In this document: positions 43,254-63,832 of the stretch, in pieces
Position numbering within the stretch: position 1 is the stretch's first letter
How the letters are laid out: the number at the start of each line of letters is the position of its first letter
Assembly (NCBI RefSeq): GCF_000151315.2
Contig: NW_011887306.1
Coordinates: 762,843-826,842, forward strand
Source of the DNA: Capsaspora owczarzaki ATCC 30864
Lineage: Eukaryota; Opisthokonta; Filasterea
DNA: 64,000 nt
Direction: 5' to 3'
Notes under the pieces: model-generated
Told to the model about the DNA's origin: nothing
What the model saw: the letters and a program-made list of their open reading frames with translations, nothing else
Databases searched by the model: none
Program-made: the position numbers and the translations under genes

Positions 43254-43580
43254 TTAGATGTATTCAACAGAAAGCGACTCGAACTGCACATCGCGCGGAA
43301 ACTTGCTTAGAGCCTGAACTTTCCAACCCTCGCGCATTTGTCTAAGAAAGGGATGACTCGCTGGCCTGGTAGTTACAAGCTCAAGGGTCGCATCGACAAA
43401 TGTCGGTGTCGCAGCGTATTCGTATCGGATGGCACCTTGCTCATCTCGGACAATCAAACTAACAACGTGCTCTGGGTTGTTGGCATCGGTGCACTTCATG
43501 TCAAGAAACACTCGAAATGCCTTTACCCGGATCGAATTCCCAGTGCTCCTCGGAACTGCTACTTGCGAAAAACTCTAACC
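43254..43580 (-). pseudogene. Orphan fragment of the LRR-gene C-terminal domain
   Basis: On the minus strand a frame ending at a stop at 43254-43256 is clearly related to the unnamed C-terminal domain of the LRR genes at 4303-7584. Matching stretches are SIRVKAFRVFLD, LIVRDEQGAIRYEYAATPTF and ASHPFLRQMREGWKVQ; the end (FPRDVQFESLSVEYI) is closer to copy A than to copy B. Homology can be followed upstream to about 43575, where an in-frame TAG is met next to a possible AG acceptor. No LRR exon, start codon or N-terminal cap lies nearby: on the 5' side the PARP gene begins within 80 nt. It looks like a dispersed terminal-exon fragment, either dead or used as a terminal exon by a transcript I cannot see. 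Confidence 0.75.
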
Positions 43581-43657
43581 CTGCTCTATTCCATACTACT
43601 AACAACCCTCGAAACAACAAGAACCAACAAACAACAACGGCAGCAGCAGCGGCAGCC

Positions 43658-51969
<8,312 letters not shown>

Positions 51970-52556
51970 CAAAATGACGTTGCTTTGTTTTGGACTGATC
52001 GATTCCAAAAATGGTACTGATTTGCTTGCAAAGATGAAACAAAACTCTGAAACTGAAACATCATTTCGTTTGCGTGCGATTGCGTTGAAAACTGAAACAG
52101 CTGCAAAAAGTCAAACAGTGAAACAAACAAACAAACAAACAAAAACAAAACAAAACAAAAAAAATTCGGATGCAAGAAATCGACATTTGACATTAAGACA
52201 ACCATCGCTGAATGAATACGACGAACACACAAAGGAAAGAGAACAGAGAGAAAGTGAGCGAGAGAGAAAGATCAAGTTTGACTGCTTGAATCCGCCAGCA
52301 CAGTACTCCATCACAAAGTACAACTTGTCAGGAGTAGAAAAGGCGAACAATAAATGGTTGCTGCAGTCTTCATTGTTCTTGGCCAGACGAGAGCAAAACG
52401 TCGAGCACGAGTAATCTTTGCTCTTCGCCATTCTCCCCAACCCCAAACACCCCAAAACCCCCTTCAAGCCCCACCCTCACAAAATCGCAGCATCTTTGAT
52501 TTTTTTTGGATTCGGTTGTTTGAATTTCTGAGAAAAAGTCGGGAAACCGTCCTAAA
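51970..52556. other. Divergent promoter region, PARP gene / pecanex
   Basis: 587 nt between divergent start codons. It contains A-rich DNA with AAAC repeats (52121-52160) and, on the minus strand, a short piece of kinase-like coding sequence (separate entry). Otherwise no coding features are seen. Confidence 0.5.
52291..52360 (-). pseudogene. Relic of an AGC-type protein kinase exon
   Basis: On the minus strand, directly after a CTGCAG that could be an old 3' splice site, one frame reads LLFAFSTPDKLYFVMEY followed by CAGG. This is the beta4-beta5/hinge segment of AGC kinases (compare the LYFVMEY-GG pattern of Akt, S6K and NDR relatives). The bases just before it also read QPFIVRLFYS in a different frame, the expected preceding kinase motif, so a small frame change appears to separate the two halves. 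No other kinase exon is found on either side within the 587-nt spacer, and no 5' splice site follows the GG. I read it as a broken, isolated host exon copy. Confidence 0.6.
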
Positions 52557-52967
52557 ATGGGTTGGGCGAACATTGGCGTGTTTCTGGCGCGGGGACTGGT
52601 TCCGTCGCTGACGGGCGGGCTCTTCCCCGACATGCACATTGGCATGGCGAGCATGCTGCTGCAAGTGTACCTGTGGCTGGCGCTGCTGGTGCTCCCGCTC
52701 GCGCTGTGCTCGGCGCTCGGCGACCCCAGCGACCCAGTGAACGCCGGGTTTTACGCCGCCATTGCCGCCGCCTTCATCGGCCTGATCAAGTACGTCAACC
52801 ATACGCTTCACGATGCGTTCGACGGCGAGGACGGCGCGCGGGCCAAGCGGAAGGCAGCGAGGCGACTGAGAAGGCAAGCCAAAGCTCAAGCCAAAGCCAG
52901 CGAGAACGCCGCCGAAGCGCCCGTTGCTGACCCTGAGCAACACCACGATGATGGTGACGATGGTGAT

Positions 52968-52998
<31 letters not shown>

Positions 52999-55900
52999 AG
53001 ATCGATGGCCTGGAACAGGACAATGGCAATGCAACTCGGAAGAAGCCAATCTCAGACATGGCGGGCACTTCTGAGCCGACTTCTGAGACGACAACCACTG
53101 CTACTACTGCTACGATGGATGGAACTCGACCAGCTGCATCTGACGATCGGGCATCGCGAGCCATTGTTGTGGTTGCGCAAAACAAGAGTAGTCACAGCGA
53201 AGGTGTAGAAGATTCGCACAACAATGCCCACAATGCAATATCATCATCATCATCATCATCATCATCGTCGTCGTCGTCCGAGGATGGCGACAATGACAAT
53301 GATGAAGATGAAGACGATGAATCGGACAATGACGAGGTGCACACAGCCACCAGACGAAACCGCCAGCGAGCATTCTCGAGATCCAGGCAACGAGCCGTGC
53401 GGCAGCGATCGAATGGATCACCTGTCGTCGGACGCTCGACTTCTGCGCTAACAACAGCGGCAAGAGGGCCGACCGATCGGCGGGCAGCTGCAATGTCGTT
53501 TCCCTCTGCCACCTCCGCCGGCGATCGGCAGAACGCCAGTCGTGTCGCCTATCACTTTGGTGACAATGAAGATTTGGAGGATGCTTTGAACCGCGTACTG
53601 GCGTCCGTTGCTTCTTCAACAGCAGCAGCAGCAACAACAACATCATCAAGAGCAGCAGCAGAAGCAGCGGGCGAGGATGGCGATAGCGGCAGCCAGTACA
53701 CCAATCCAGATGGCGCTGACGATCACATCTTCCAAGAGTATCTAGCACGGCGGGCAAGACAGGCTGACAACACTGGGGAGGACACGCCCACAAGCAGCGA
53801 CGAGCACGACAACGCACAGCAGGACATCACCGACATTTCTATTGCCGACGCCAGTGGTCACGCCGACGATCAAGTACCCCTGCCGTTGGTGCAAGACTCG
53901 GACATCCACGCCTTCGCGGAGGAGGACATTGACCCAGCTGCCGAGTTTGCTGATGCTCGCCGCGATTTGGCACGCCTGCGAGGACTCGTGAACGCACACC
54001 ATCCGTCTGACCATCACCAGTGGAATGACGACACCGAGTCGCGCTTGCACATTGCCACTGGTGCCGATGACAGCACTGCTGGCGCCATCCATACGTTTAT
54101 CGACGAGAATGGCGACATTCAGATGTACGTGTTCGCCGCCGAGGCTCACGCAACCGAGCCTCTCCCTGAAATCCGTCTTGCGCGGATAAGCTCGACTTCT
54201 TCGTCCGAGTCCGAGGCACACTCGAGAAAAAGCGACAATGAGGAGAGTTTGGATACCGACGACGAGTCGGATCGGAGATTTGAGCGAATGCGCCAGCGCA
54301 CTCGTCAAACAACCCACACTACGGATGCTACCGCACGAGATAGCCCACCAGACCCCGACCAGACATTTTCTCTGCCCACCAACATTATCGAGCGCAGGCG
54401 GCGAAACGGGTTTGTCGCGACGGACGGCCCGTCTGTCTCTCGCCCATCCGAACGTTCCAGCCACGCCCCTCGTGGCCTTGGCAGTCGCGGCGATACGGCA
54501 GAGTCGCGAGATGAGCCCATCCGCCGGTGGAGGTACGATCCAAACGATGTCAACACGACCTATGCTCTTCCTGTCCGCTCGGCGTCGACCGCCGCCAGAT
54601 CCCGAAGAGGGTCTCAGTTTCGTCCTCCGGAAGAGAATGACGATCACGAAAGTTACACAGAGCCTGATGATGCCATCCGTCCGGATGCGCTGGCGCAAGT
54701 TGCACCCAAACCAGAGGCACCGACGCGATGGCACCTGCTCGGCTTTCAACTTCCTCTGGCCGTGTCGTTCAAGCGCCTCGACTTGCTGGCGACAATTGAC
54801 CGTGACCGGCACTGGAGTATTGGGCTTTTGGCAGTTCTCGTGGCTGCCGCAGTCGCGTATGTGGCGTTGGCCATTTCAGCATTCTATGCCAACTTTGAAA
54901 TCGTGCTCCTCTGCTTTGTAGTGGCTGGCTGCCATTTCTCCTTGCTCAAGCCCGTGCAACTCGATGCCGCGTCCTCTGCACCGGAGGCCAGCAGCCGCGG
55001 CGCGCCTTTCCACCGAAGTTTTTACTTTCTTACCTTTGGCGCCATCTTACTCATCCTCGACCGTGAGATGCAGCAGAAGAACACGTACGATTCTCCTGTC
55101 GTGTACGGTCTACCCTTGCGCTCGACCGCAGCAATGCAAGTGTTCTTTTCGGGCATTCGCTTTTTCATTTTGGTGATGCCACTGGCTTTTGCGATTGGTT
55201 TCCTGGCCCACGTCCGAACACTCGCTCTCTATCTCGCCGAGCAGGTGCATATCTTGATATTTGGCGGCACTGGATGCAAGTCGCTGGCCTTGGCTGCCAT
55301 TGCGCTTGCCAAAGATGCTGCAGCTGTAGCAGTCGTGTTTGCGCTTGGGCTCTCTTCGCTCACCACCAACCCAGTGTCATTGTCCGAGCCGGACGTGTCA
55401 CTCTCTGCAGCTGCCGGCGCAGCTGTAGCTCTTTCGTTCTTGATCAGCAGTCGCGAGCTCGAGCTGAGTGAATGGAAGGTGCTTCTTGACCAGCCGAGCG
55501 ATGCTCGATCCAAGCTGGTAAGTTTTGTGCAGTCTTGGTTGCGATTCGCGGAACGGTGGTTTTCGTTTCTTTCGTGTTGCCTTTGTTATCGCAATTTAAA
55601 CTGACTTGGTGCTCTACTCTACCCTCAATCTAGCTGTACCAGTGCGCATTGCACGGATCAATCTCTGGTGCATTCTTTCTCATTTTCTGGGTTTGTCACC
55701 TGACGACCGTCTTCACGTATCAGACGACAATGGATATTTTGACCGTTGCGTCGTTTGTCGTTGGGTTTGTGCTGCACTATGTGCTGCCACAACTCCGAAC
55801 CCGCTACCCGTTCTTGTGGTTTTTACGTCCCATTCTCAAGAGTGCCGAATTTGCCCAGTTTGAGGCTCATGGTACGAAATGGGCTTTTTGCTGTTTTTTT

Positions 55901-58728
55901 GGCTACTTTTGAACCTGGTTGCAGTTATTTTCCCCACTTCTCACTCTGCTCACTCTGTGGTCTGACTTGTAGGGAGCGCAAAACTCATGTGGTTTGAAAG
56001 GCTCTACCGCGCTGGCGTCGGCTTTGAACGCTTCTTCCTGTACCCTCTCCTGTACACCTGCATGGCGAGCATTGCTGCTTCGTCTCTGCGTCTGAAATTT
56101 GGCGATCTGTGAGTTTATCACACCTTTTGCGCTCGTGCTGGCAGGTCTTTTTTGTTTGCTTCGGTTTGTGGCTGCAATCACTGACTGACAACCCCCCGTT
56201 CATGATGTATTCAGCGGCGCAATGCTGGTGATTGCAATGTGCATGTTCAAGCTTGTGCGGTCGGCGTTCACACACACCAAGTGGCACTTTGTCACGGTTG
56301 CGTTTGCGTATCTCGTATTCAATTACGACTATCGCGGCCACTCGGAAACGCGGCTTGTCGACACGTTTGTCATTTCGGTGGTCGTCGTCAAGTTTTATGA
56401 TCTTTTCAAACGCTTCCAGTTTGTCCTTGTGTATTTCGTGCCATGGACGAGGCAATGGGGCTCTGCCACCCATCTCCTTCTTTTCCCGCTTTCCCTTCCG
56501 CATGCGGCAATGGGGCTGATCACGCTTGCCGTGTCGGCCCTGCTGCAATCGCCTCTGCTGCCGTTCATGGGGAGCTCTCTGTTCCTCGCCTCCTACGTTC
56601 GCCCTCTTAAATTTTGGGAGCGCGATTACGCGTCACAATCCGGTGCCAACGATGCGAGCTCGGCTGCATCCAGGATTGACGTTGGTACGAGCCAAGTTGC
56701 GAATTTTTGTGAAGCGAACGGCGCAAGATGGATTGTGCATCGCTGTGTGTCTAACGCGTGTCTCTGTTGGCGTGACAGGTGACGCCAACCAACTCGATAG
56801 CGTGTTTTACGAGCAGCTAGCGCAGTCACTCAAGAGCACACTCTATGATGATGTTTCTCGCGGTCGATGGGGCGACTTGACAGTGGGCGATATTTTCCTG
56901 CTCTTTAACGATAGCTTGACTGCCATCGTTCACATTGTTCAACTCGGCCACGGGTATCTTACCTTTCAGCTTCGAGGTCTCGAGTTTAAAGGTGAGGAAT
57001 TGTTGTGAAACGAATGTGTTGCGTCAACGTTCACCGCAAAAACAGCTCATTCCCCATTCTCCAAAAAACGCACAACTGTGTTGTCCTGCGCTCTGCGCAT
57101 CAGGTACCTACTGCCAGCAACGCGAGCTGGAAGCAATCAACCAAGACATCTCGACGTCGGCACGCGGCATGCTCTGCTTCAAGAATGTTGGGCGGCCTCC
57201 GGGCTTGATGGCGGTCAACTCTGCACTCGCGGCGCGTTGGAATACCTGGGAGCTGATCAATTCCGAGTACTCGCTTCGTGCATACAGCATTTCTCTCAAT
57301 CCAGCTTCGGCCATGTTCCAGATGTTTGAGTACCGCATCCTGCTCATGCGCTTTATGCAGCAAGCAATCATCTATCTGGTGGTGCAATCGCCAGAAGTGG
57401 TTGCGTGGCTCGACAACCCATCGATTCGCTCGACCATGGACCAAATGACCAACACCTACGTGGACAAGGATCGGTACATGCCATCGCTAAGCCGGGAGAA
57501 CGACGGCGCTGGCATTTCGTTGGGCCTGTTCGCCTTAAAGTTTCGCGCTTGGACATTACACTGTGCTGAGCGAAGCAGCACCTTCACATCCGCTGGTAGC
57601 GAGACAACGGCTGGACGAATGCTGGCCGAGCTCCGCAACAAACCGGAACTCTCGTCGGCATCCATTTTGTTGATTCGGTTTTGTTTCCGCGTCAGCCTCT
57701 TCGCCCGACGCATGCTGTACTCGCGCGAGCGCCGGCCAGGGGAGCGGCCTCTACCATCGACTGGCGACCCCCTCATTCGAGGCTTCCACAAGCTCTTCGA
57801 CGGCCAAGCCGCGCCCTGGTACTACCACGACGTGTGGATGCACGACGCGCCCTCCTTGCTGCCCACCGTCGTTACGCGCAGTGCTCGCATCGCGCTCAAA
57901 CTCCATCAAGATCACTTCGTATACATGGAAGAGTACACGGACAGTACGCTTCTCTACGACACCATCACGGAAGATTTGACCGACATTGTGGTTTGCAGCG
58001 AGTACGACAAGGAGTGGCGCCAAGCAATTGTGACGCACCAGACGCAGCTGTTGACGCTGCGTCGCACGTCGCAGGAAGGCTCGTCCATGGCGGACGGAAG
58101 CAACGATCTCTTTGTCCTTCGGCTCAACATGCGGCACCTGAACTTTCGACTCATCAAGTTGAACAAGGAGAGCGTGGTGGGCTTGTGGGCCGGCCAGCAA
58201 CAAGAAATTGTCTACTTGCGCAACCACAACAAGGAGCGTGGCTCCATCCAGCAAATGAAACCGCTCTTGCGTAACCTGATCAACCAGTCTTGCGATCTCC
58301 CCATCGGTTACCCGATCTTTGTTTCTTCTTTAATCACCTCGGAGGGGTCGGGGAGTCGCATGGCGTCGTGGATGCAAGCTGGTGCACGCACTGTGCTTCG
58401 CTGGGCGTCCGACCTGGGTTTGTTTGTACGCCGGGCGACTGCGACTGTCGAGAGTGGTCGTTCATCCAACAGTCGTGCATCTCATGTTGTTGATGCCAGC
58501 CCCGGTATTGTTCCAAGTGGTAGCGAGTTTGGCGACATTGAGCTCGAAACCTTCTCTCCCGACGCGTCAACCTCGTCCGAGTTGCCAATCATTCCCACAC
58601 CCTCGAGCGACGTGGTTGCTGCGACCGCAGCAGCAAAACTCAATGTGCATAGCGAGTCCAACTCTAGCACTGCGGCCACGAGTGGCCAACATGGTGCTGC
58701 GGACGAGCCGCAAGAATCGAGCGTGTAG
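52557..58728 (+). CDS. PCNX: Pecanex-family multi-pass membrane protein
   Basis: Six exons: 52557-55517, 55634-55871, 55973-56108, 56215-56684, 56779-56991, 57104-58728; 5643 nt, 1880 residues. Pecanex proteins are ER/Golgi membrane proteins linked to Notch signalling in animals; their biochemical role is unsettled. Two N-terminal membrane segments (about 30-80) are followed by a 650-residue hydrophilic, Asp/Ser-rich region. A cluster of hydrophobic segments (about 755-1265) is then followed by the conserved C-terminal domain. Diagnostic matches are MWFERLYRAGV, LDSVFYEQLAQSL, LRGLEFKGTYCQQRELEAI and LINQSCDLPIGYPIFVSSL. The last 130 residues are Ser-rich. Exons 2-6 join in phases that keep the family alignment. 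The ATG giving MGWANIGVFLARGLVP matches the start of other family members. It ends 75 nt from the convergent Nop6-like gene. Confidence 0.95.
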
Positions 58729-58803
58729 TGGATTGGTGCAAAAATTGACATTGTACTGGTGTATTTGCAACAACAAAATGCATCATTCACTCGTTTGCGT
58801 CTC

Positions 58804-60189
58804 TTATTGCATGCCTTCACCCGAGGCGGCGTTCTTTTGGGCGGCGTTTTGCCGTTTCTCCATCTTTTTGAGCGATGCCACTCGTTGCTTTCGCTACAAA
58901 CACAGACAAAGCCCACGAGGCAAATGAGAGCATGTGCAATAAAGCAACTATCCCCCCCCCCGCTCACTCTTTGTCAAGTCGCGTTTGAAGTTGATTGAGT
59001 ACGTACACGCGTTTCTGCCATAGAGTCCTTCTTGGCAGCAATCTTGTCCAGACGGGCCTTGCCCTTACCACCGCCTCCTGCAGTCAACTCTACACGCACT
59101 TCACGATCTCCGAAGGCCATACCGTGGTACCTCAGTGCTTTCTATGGGGGTTTAGAAGCAAACGAGTTTTTGGCTGTTGAGTTTTTGGCGAATTTCCAGT
59201 GCAAGTTTGCATCGTGCGCTCTGTTGTCTGTCCCTTCTCCCTTGTCACTGCAAAAAATCCCACCACGTACTTGCAGCGACTTTTGATTGGAGTATTCCAC
59301 GAATGCGCAACCCCTGGACTCGCCCGTTGCCTTGTTTGTGAGCATGCGAACGGCGTCCGTCTCACCGCACGGCGACAAGAAGGATCGGACATCGTCTGCT
59401 GTCGCCGTGTATGGGAGGTTTCCTGTTCAAGTTTGAGAACACCAGCAGAGCGCAAACATGAGCCAACGGCAACCACAGATTCGGACAAAGTGTGTTTGGG
59501 GGTCAGTTGTCGAGATCATCTCCACCCTTCCCCCTCTCCTGCCGCCGGATCCAAACGCTGATCTGCACATTCGTTCAATGCGCAATTGTTAGATGTTGCG
59601 TTGGGGTTTTGTTACCAATAAACACGATATAGCGCGCCTTTGCAGCCGCGGGCGACTTTGCTTTGGCGTCCGTTTCGCCTTCTTCCTGATCGTCGTCCTT
59701 GTCCAGCCTCGGCTTCTTGCGCGATTCCTCCGCGTCGCCATTGTTGTCCTTGTCCTTGCTTGCACCACCACCAGCAGCAGCAGTAGTAGAACTACCTGCA
59801 GCAGCACTTGCGCCGGCTGGCTTTGGTCGTCGCCGCGTGGATCCGTCCTTCCCCTTGTCCTTGGCCTTGTCCTTGTCCTTGGCCTTGTCCTTGTCCTTGG
59901 AGGACGACTTCTTGTCCTTGGAGGACGACTTGCTCGATGCTCGATCTGCTTGGTCTGCTGCTGCAGCTGCAGCGTCGCCCTCGCGAACCGTCTTGCGGAA
60001 GCCCGACTGGCTCGTCACCACGCGCGGCTGCGTCTTGGTCGCAGCAGCAGTCGTCTCGGGATCGGCTTCGAGCGCGTCCGAAGCGGCAGATTCAGCGTGC
60101 GTTCGCTTGGACGACGGACGTGTGTTAGTGCTAGAGCTGGATGAAGTGGAGGCTGCTGCGGCAGTAGACGACTTGACTGGCGGCGGCAT
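58804..60189 (-). CDS. Nop6-like RRM protein, probably nucleolar
   Basis: Four exons: 60189-59616, 59422-59271, 59141-59007, 58893-58804; 951 nt, 316 residues. The first 190 residues are Ser/Ala/Lys/Asp-rich with a KDKDKAKDKDKAK repeat. A single RRM follows: RNP2 IVFIGNLPY spans the exon 1/2 junction, and RNP1 is the GESRGCAFVEY stretch. After the RRM comes a short GGGGKGK linker and a basic C-terminal helix (RKQRVASLKKMEKRQNAAQ) in a 90-nt last exon that ends with TAA at 58804-58806. This plan (charged N-terminus, one RRM, basic tail) resembles fungal Nop6, a small-subunit ribosome assembly factor. The assignment to that exact family is tentative; the gene model itself is firm. The start is the ATG giving MPPPVKSST. 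Confidence 0.85.
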
Positions 60190-60399
60190 TTGTGGTGTCT
60201 GAGTTTTTGAGGAGGAGTGCCAGAGTTCTAAATTCGGCAAGTCAAGTGAACACGTATGAAATGACTTGCTTTTGTTTATTAAATCACAATCCGCTTGCCT
60301 AACACCAAAAAACCCCCAACAACAACGCACAAAAGCACCAAAAGCAAACCATCTCGTCGACGTTTGATCGTTGGGTGTGCAACACGTCGCACTTTGGCA

Positions 60400-61625
60400 T
60401 CAAGTTTGCCGTTCTGCGGAACCGGCTGAAGATGTTGCTGTTGCTGCGGCTGATTGCTGGCGCTTCTGATTGAGCATGTCGACTAGTGGCTTGACAAAGT
60501 CCGTGGTGAATCGGCCTTTGGTCGAGTCAAAAAACGGCTGAAGCTCAAGAGGTCGTGCGTCAGCTATCAGAGTCAGAGCCAGAGTCATTGGGTCCATAGC
60601 AACGCCAAAGTACAAAACGGCGGGGTGTGAGCTCAAAGAGAACGGGGCAGACTTTGAACAGCGGGCTTGCGTTTGCCCTTGTTTGAACTCGAACAACACA
60701 CCATCACGCACAATACCCCTCACATTGCTCATACTCCCACGCTTGCAAAATCATGTCGAACTTGTCGAGATCCTTCACCACACGCGCCTCGACGGTGGAA
60801 GCGGCTTCGTACTCTTCCCAAAGTGCGAGCAACTCCTGTCCTTGCGCAGATCCTTGCAACGTTTCGTTGCAGATACGAGTCATTGCATCCTGATTCGATT
60901 CGTGCGCAGCAGTTCATTCTCGTCAGTATGCACATATTCCTGCCGGTTCAACGAGCAAAACCCCAAAACCGAACAAAACCTTACTCGTTCGAGCTTTTCC
61001 TTTTCTTGCTTTGTAACTCGAACATCGCCTGGCGTAATATCTCCTACAATGCTCTCTGCCAGGTCGTGTACCATTGCGATCTTGGCGCATCTGTCACGAC
61101 AAGTCCAATTTGCTCAGATCAGAAACCAGAATCGAGCCGTTGCTTTCCCCCTCAAGGATCTCAGTTCCATCCATTTCCCCAAAAATTCGCACATCATCGG
61201 CTCCGGTCAGCATGTACGTTTGATCTTGCATGTTTCATCTCAGTTCCGAGTCTGAGCTTCGTTGCTGCTGCCAACTCCACCCCTCTCCCCAATCCCCACC
61301 TCACCTTGTTCGGTCGCACCGCTGGCCGTCGATCTGGTCGGGCACAATCATGGCCATCAGACTCATCCGGTGCATATGGTCGGCGATGCTCTCCGGGTGC
61401 CTCACGCCGTGGTTGACCCACCCCGTCCTTGGCGTCGCCTAACCCAGCCAGCATCAGCATCAGCATTCAGAATTCGCATGCATGCATGAGCTTTGAACGT
61501 CAAACAGATATTACAAAAAGCAGCACTAAGACACAATAAAGCATTGTCGGTGTGTGCTGCGTTGCTCAGACCTTGAGCCGGCCACAGAGCAACATGAACT
61601 CGAGCGCGTGCGCTGCATCCACCAT
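60400..61625 (-). CDS. HDDC2: HD-domain nucleotidase-like protein HDDC2
   Basis: Five exons: 61625-61572, 61438-61305, 61090-60985, 60889-60724, 60563-60400; 624 nt, 207 residues (human HDDC2 204). The family comprises metal-dependent 5'-deoxynucleotidase-like enzymes related to bacterial YfbR. The N-terminal [19 protein letters not shown], the HD-motif residues in [11 protein letters not shown] and [16 protein letters not shown], and the later [21 protein letters not shown] and [11 protein letters not shown] stretches align with the human protein along its length. The first intron uses the uncommon donor GTCTGA, inferred because it alone restores the alignment. The start is the ATG giving [10 protein letters not shown]. 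It lies 207 nt downstream of the phosphatase gene and 210 nt upstream of the Nop6-like gene, all on the minus strand. Confidence 0.93.
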
Positions 61626-61832
61626 TGCGAACTGCTCAAAGACTGAACCTGACCAGGAACCAAATAAGACTGTAATCGAAAATTAAAAGTGTAAAATGAT
61701 CACAGTGATGGACTGGTGCTTGGTTGTTGTGTATTTAACCCATCAAGTCAACCACATTTTCAACATCAAACACTACAGTACGTACTACACCTCCCCCTTG
61801 CCCAAGGGATCAGTAAAAAAAGGCCAAACCCT

Positions 61833-63832
61833 CTAGGGGCGAGTGATGGTAATGTCGTGCAGGATGGAGTTGGACTGAGCTTCGTAGAACTGCCATTGCA
61901 GGTTGGAAGCGTCGTGAGCAGTCAGCACACCGTAGCCGTAGACACCATAAGCCGCCGCCACAATGTCGGGGAAGGTGCTCGGGAAGCCAGTGACGTGCTC
62001 CTTGTTGCCGCCAGCGCCGTTGACAATGTACACGGGCGCCTTGGGGTTGTTAAAGTCGTTGCCCATCTTGGTGCTGTTGTACGTCGGGTAGAAGCACTCG
62101 TAGTAGTGCAAATGGGCTACCCAACGATCAAAAAGGAAGATGAAAATCGCTGATGAGATCAGATTGTGAAACCGCCGCCGCAGCAGCTTGAAAAAAAAGC
62201 AAGCAAACAAACAAACAAACCAAAAAGGAAAAAAAAAACCAAAGTGCGCTGCTCACCTTGCATGACAATGTCGACCTTTTGCTGCATGAACAGGTCTTCC
62301 AAATCCTTGCGAAGAAGCTCCGACAGGGTCTGGCAGTCTTCCTTGTTGGCCGAGCAGTACAGAGCACGGTGACCCGACACGACAATCCAGGGCTGCTTGT
62401 CGCGGTTTTTGTTGGCTTGAATCAGGTCGTTCAACAGCCATTGATACTAACGGTTTTGTTTGAGAGACAAGCAGCACAACAGTGAGGTCATGAAGCCGTG
62501 GGATGGAGACTTTTCGTCGAAAGGCACGCCGATCTTAGCAAAAACGAAAAAGGGAACACTGGTGCAAACAAACCTGAGGAGTGTTGGATTGAATATCGCC
62601 AATGCTAATGCCCATCGGGCCCTCGGTGTTGTAGTTGATGAAATGAATGCCACCATAGTTGAAGCTTGCGCGTGTTGGAGAGGAGCCAAAGATGAGCAAA
62701 GGCGTTTCGGAAAGATCATCGACAACAACGCAAACATTTCTCACCTGTAGTACAGAGGATCCGTCGACCCGCTCTCTTCATACGGAACATTGTAGCGCGC
62801 CTTGTAGGTGATAAAGTCGGTAAAGCCTTCATGGTTGCCAGGTGCAGTCATGTGCGGGGCGAAGGCGGCCAAAACCTCAATCTTGCGCTGGTACATGTCT
62901 TCAATGAACTCGACGCCATCAGCATAGCTCAAGTCTCCGTCGAACAGCGACAGATTGAACAGCCCGCCTTTCGAAAAAAAAAAGGAGCGGTAGAGTGTGA
63001 GTGAGCGCCTTGTGTTTTTTGAGTCTCGTTCGTGCTATTTTCCTCTGCTTACTGTTAATTCCGTCGGCAATGCGGAGGACGGTAAAGTCAGATGGATCGT
63101 CGCCGCCAATGTCGCCCACGCACGCAACACGGACGGGATAGGGCTCGACAGATTCGGTTGTGAACTTGAGGTCTGGCTGGCTGCCGGCCGGGTGAGGGTA
63201 GAATTGCTCTGCACACATTTTTCACACGCACACACATCCGTGAAAACCAACCAGAGACACACGACCACAGACACGGGCGCCAGCTAGCAACTCACTGTCG
63301 GTAAAGGAGCCCACGCGGTAGTGGTAGGTCGTGGCAGGCGCCAAGTTGGTCATGACGGCGCGGTAAATGACGCCGCGCCAGCCGTAAATTTGCATGGGGT
63401 GGGCGGTGGCTGGCGCAAAGTTGGTGAGCGAGTTTGTGCTTGTGCCCCAGATGACGGAGGCGTTGGAGACCTCCTGCAGCGTGACCCACTGGACGGAAAT
63501 GTCACGCGAGTTGTTTCCGGCGACGGCAATGTGGATTTGCTCTGGAGTGAACGGCGTGCTGCAGCAGTCGAACGCACACGCACCCATGATGGAGCAAAGT
63601 GCAAATGTCGAGTACTTGACGAGGATGCCCTGGTCCTGCGAGCCGACGAGCTTTGCCATGTCGTCAATGCCCTTCACGCAGTCGGTCGCGAGCGCCTTTG
63701 GCAAGACGCTTGTGCAGACCTTGCGCAGATCGTCCATGATTTCGGTGTCGGTCTTGTTGGTTTCAATAGCGTCAATGCCAGCCTCGCAGACGCCGCAATA
63801 GAGCGTGCTCGGGCTCGGGTTGCCTGCTGCTG
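61833..63832 (-). CDS. Saposin-B domain fused to a purple acid phosphatase (5' end missing)
   Basis: Six exons found: 63832-63296, 63208-63053, 62967-62745, 62664-62574, 62446-62257, 62116-61833; 1481 nt, about 493 residues. The first exon seen begins in phase 1 (AAGNPSPSTLYC), so at least one upstream exon, presumably with the signal peptide, lies beyond or at the window edge. Residues 8-105 form a saposin-B-type fold with six Cys (CGVC-, KVC, DC, LC, CAFDC). A fibronectin-like segment follows (ISVQWVTLQEV), then the metallophosphoesterase: CVGDIGGDD, FDGDLSYADG, APGNHEG, VVSGHRALYC and QAHLHYYE supply the dinuclear metal ligands of purple acid phosphatases. The last motif has Ala where Gly is usual (AHLH for GHxH). 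Secreted or lysosomal location is inferred. The fusion recalls acid sphingomyelinase, but the catalytic half is of the purple acid phosphatase type. Confidence 0.9.
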
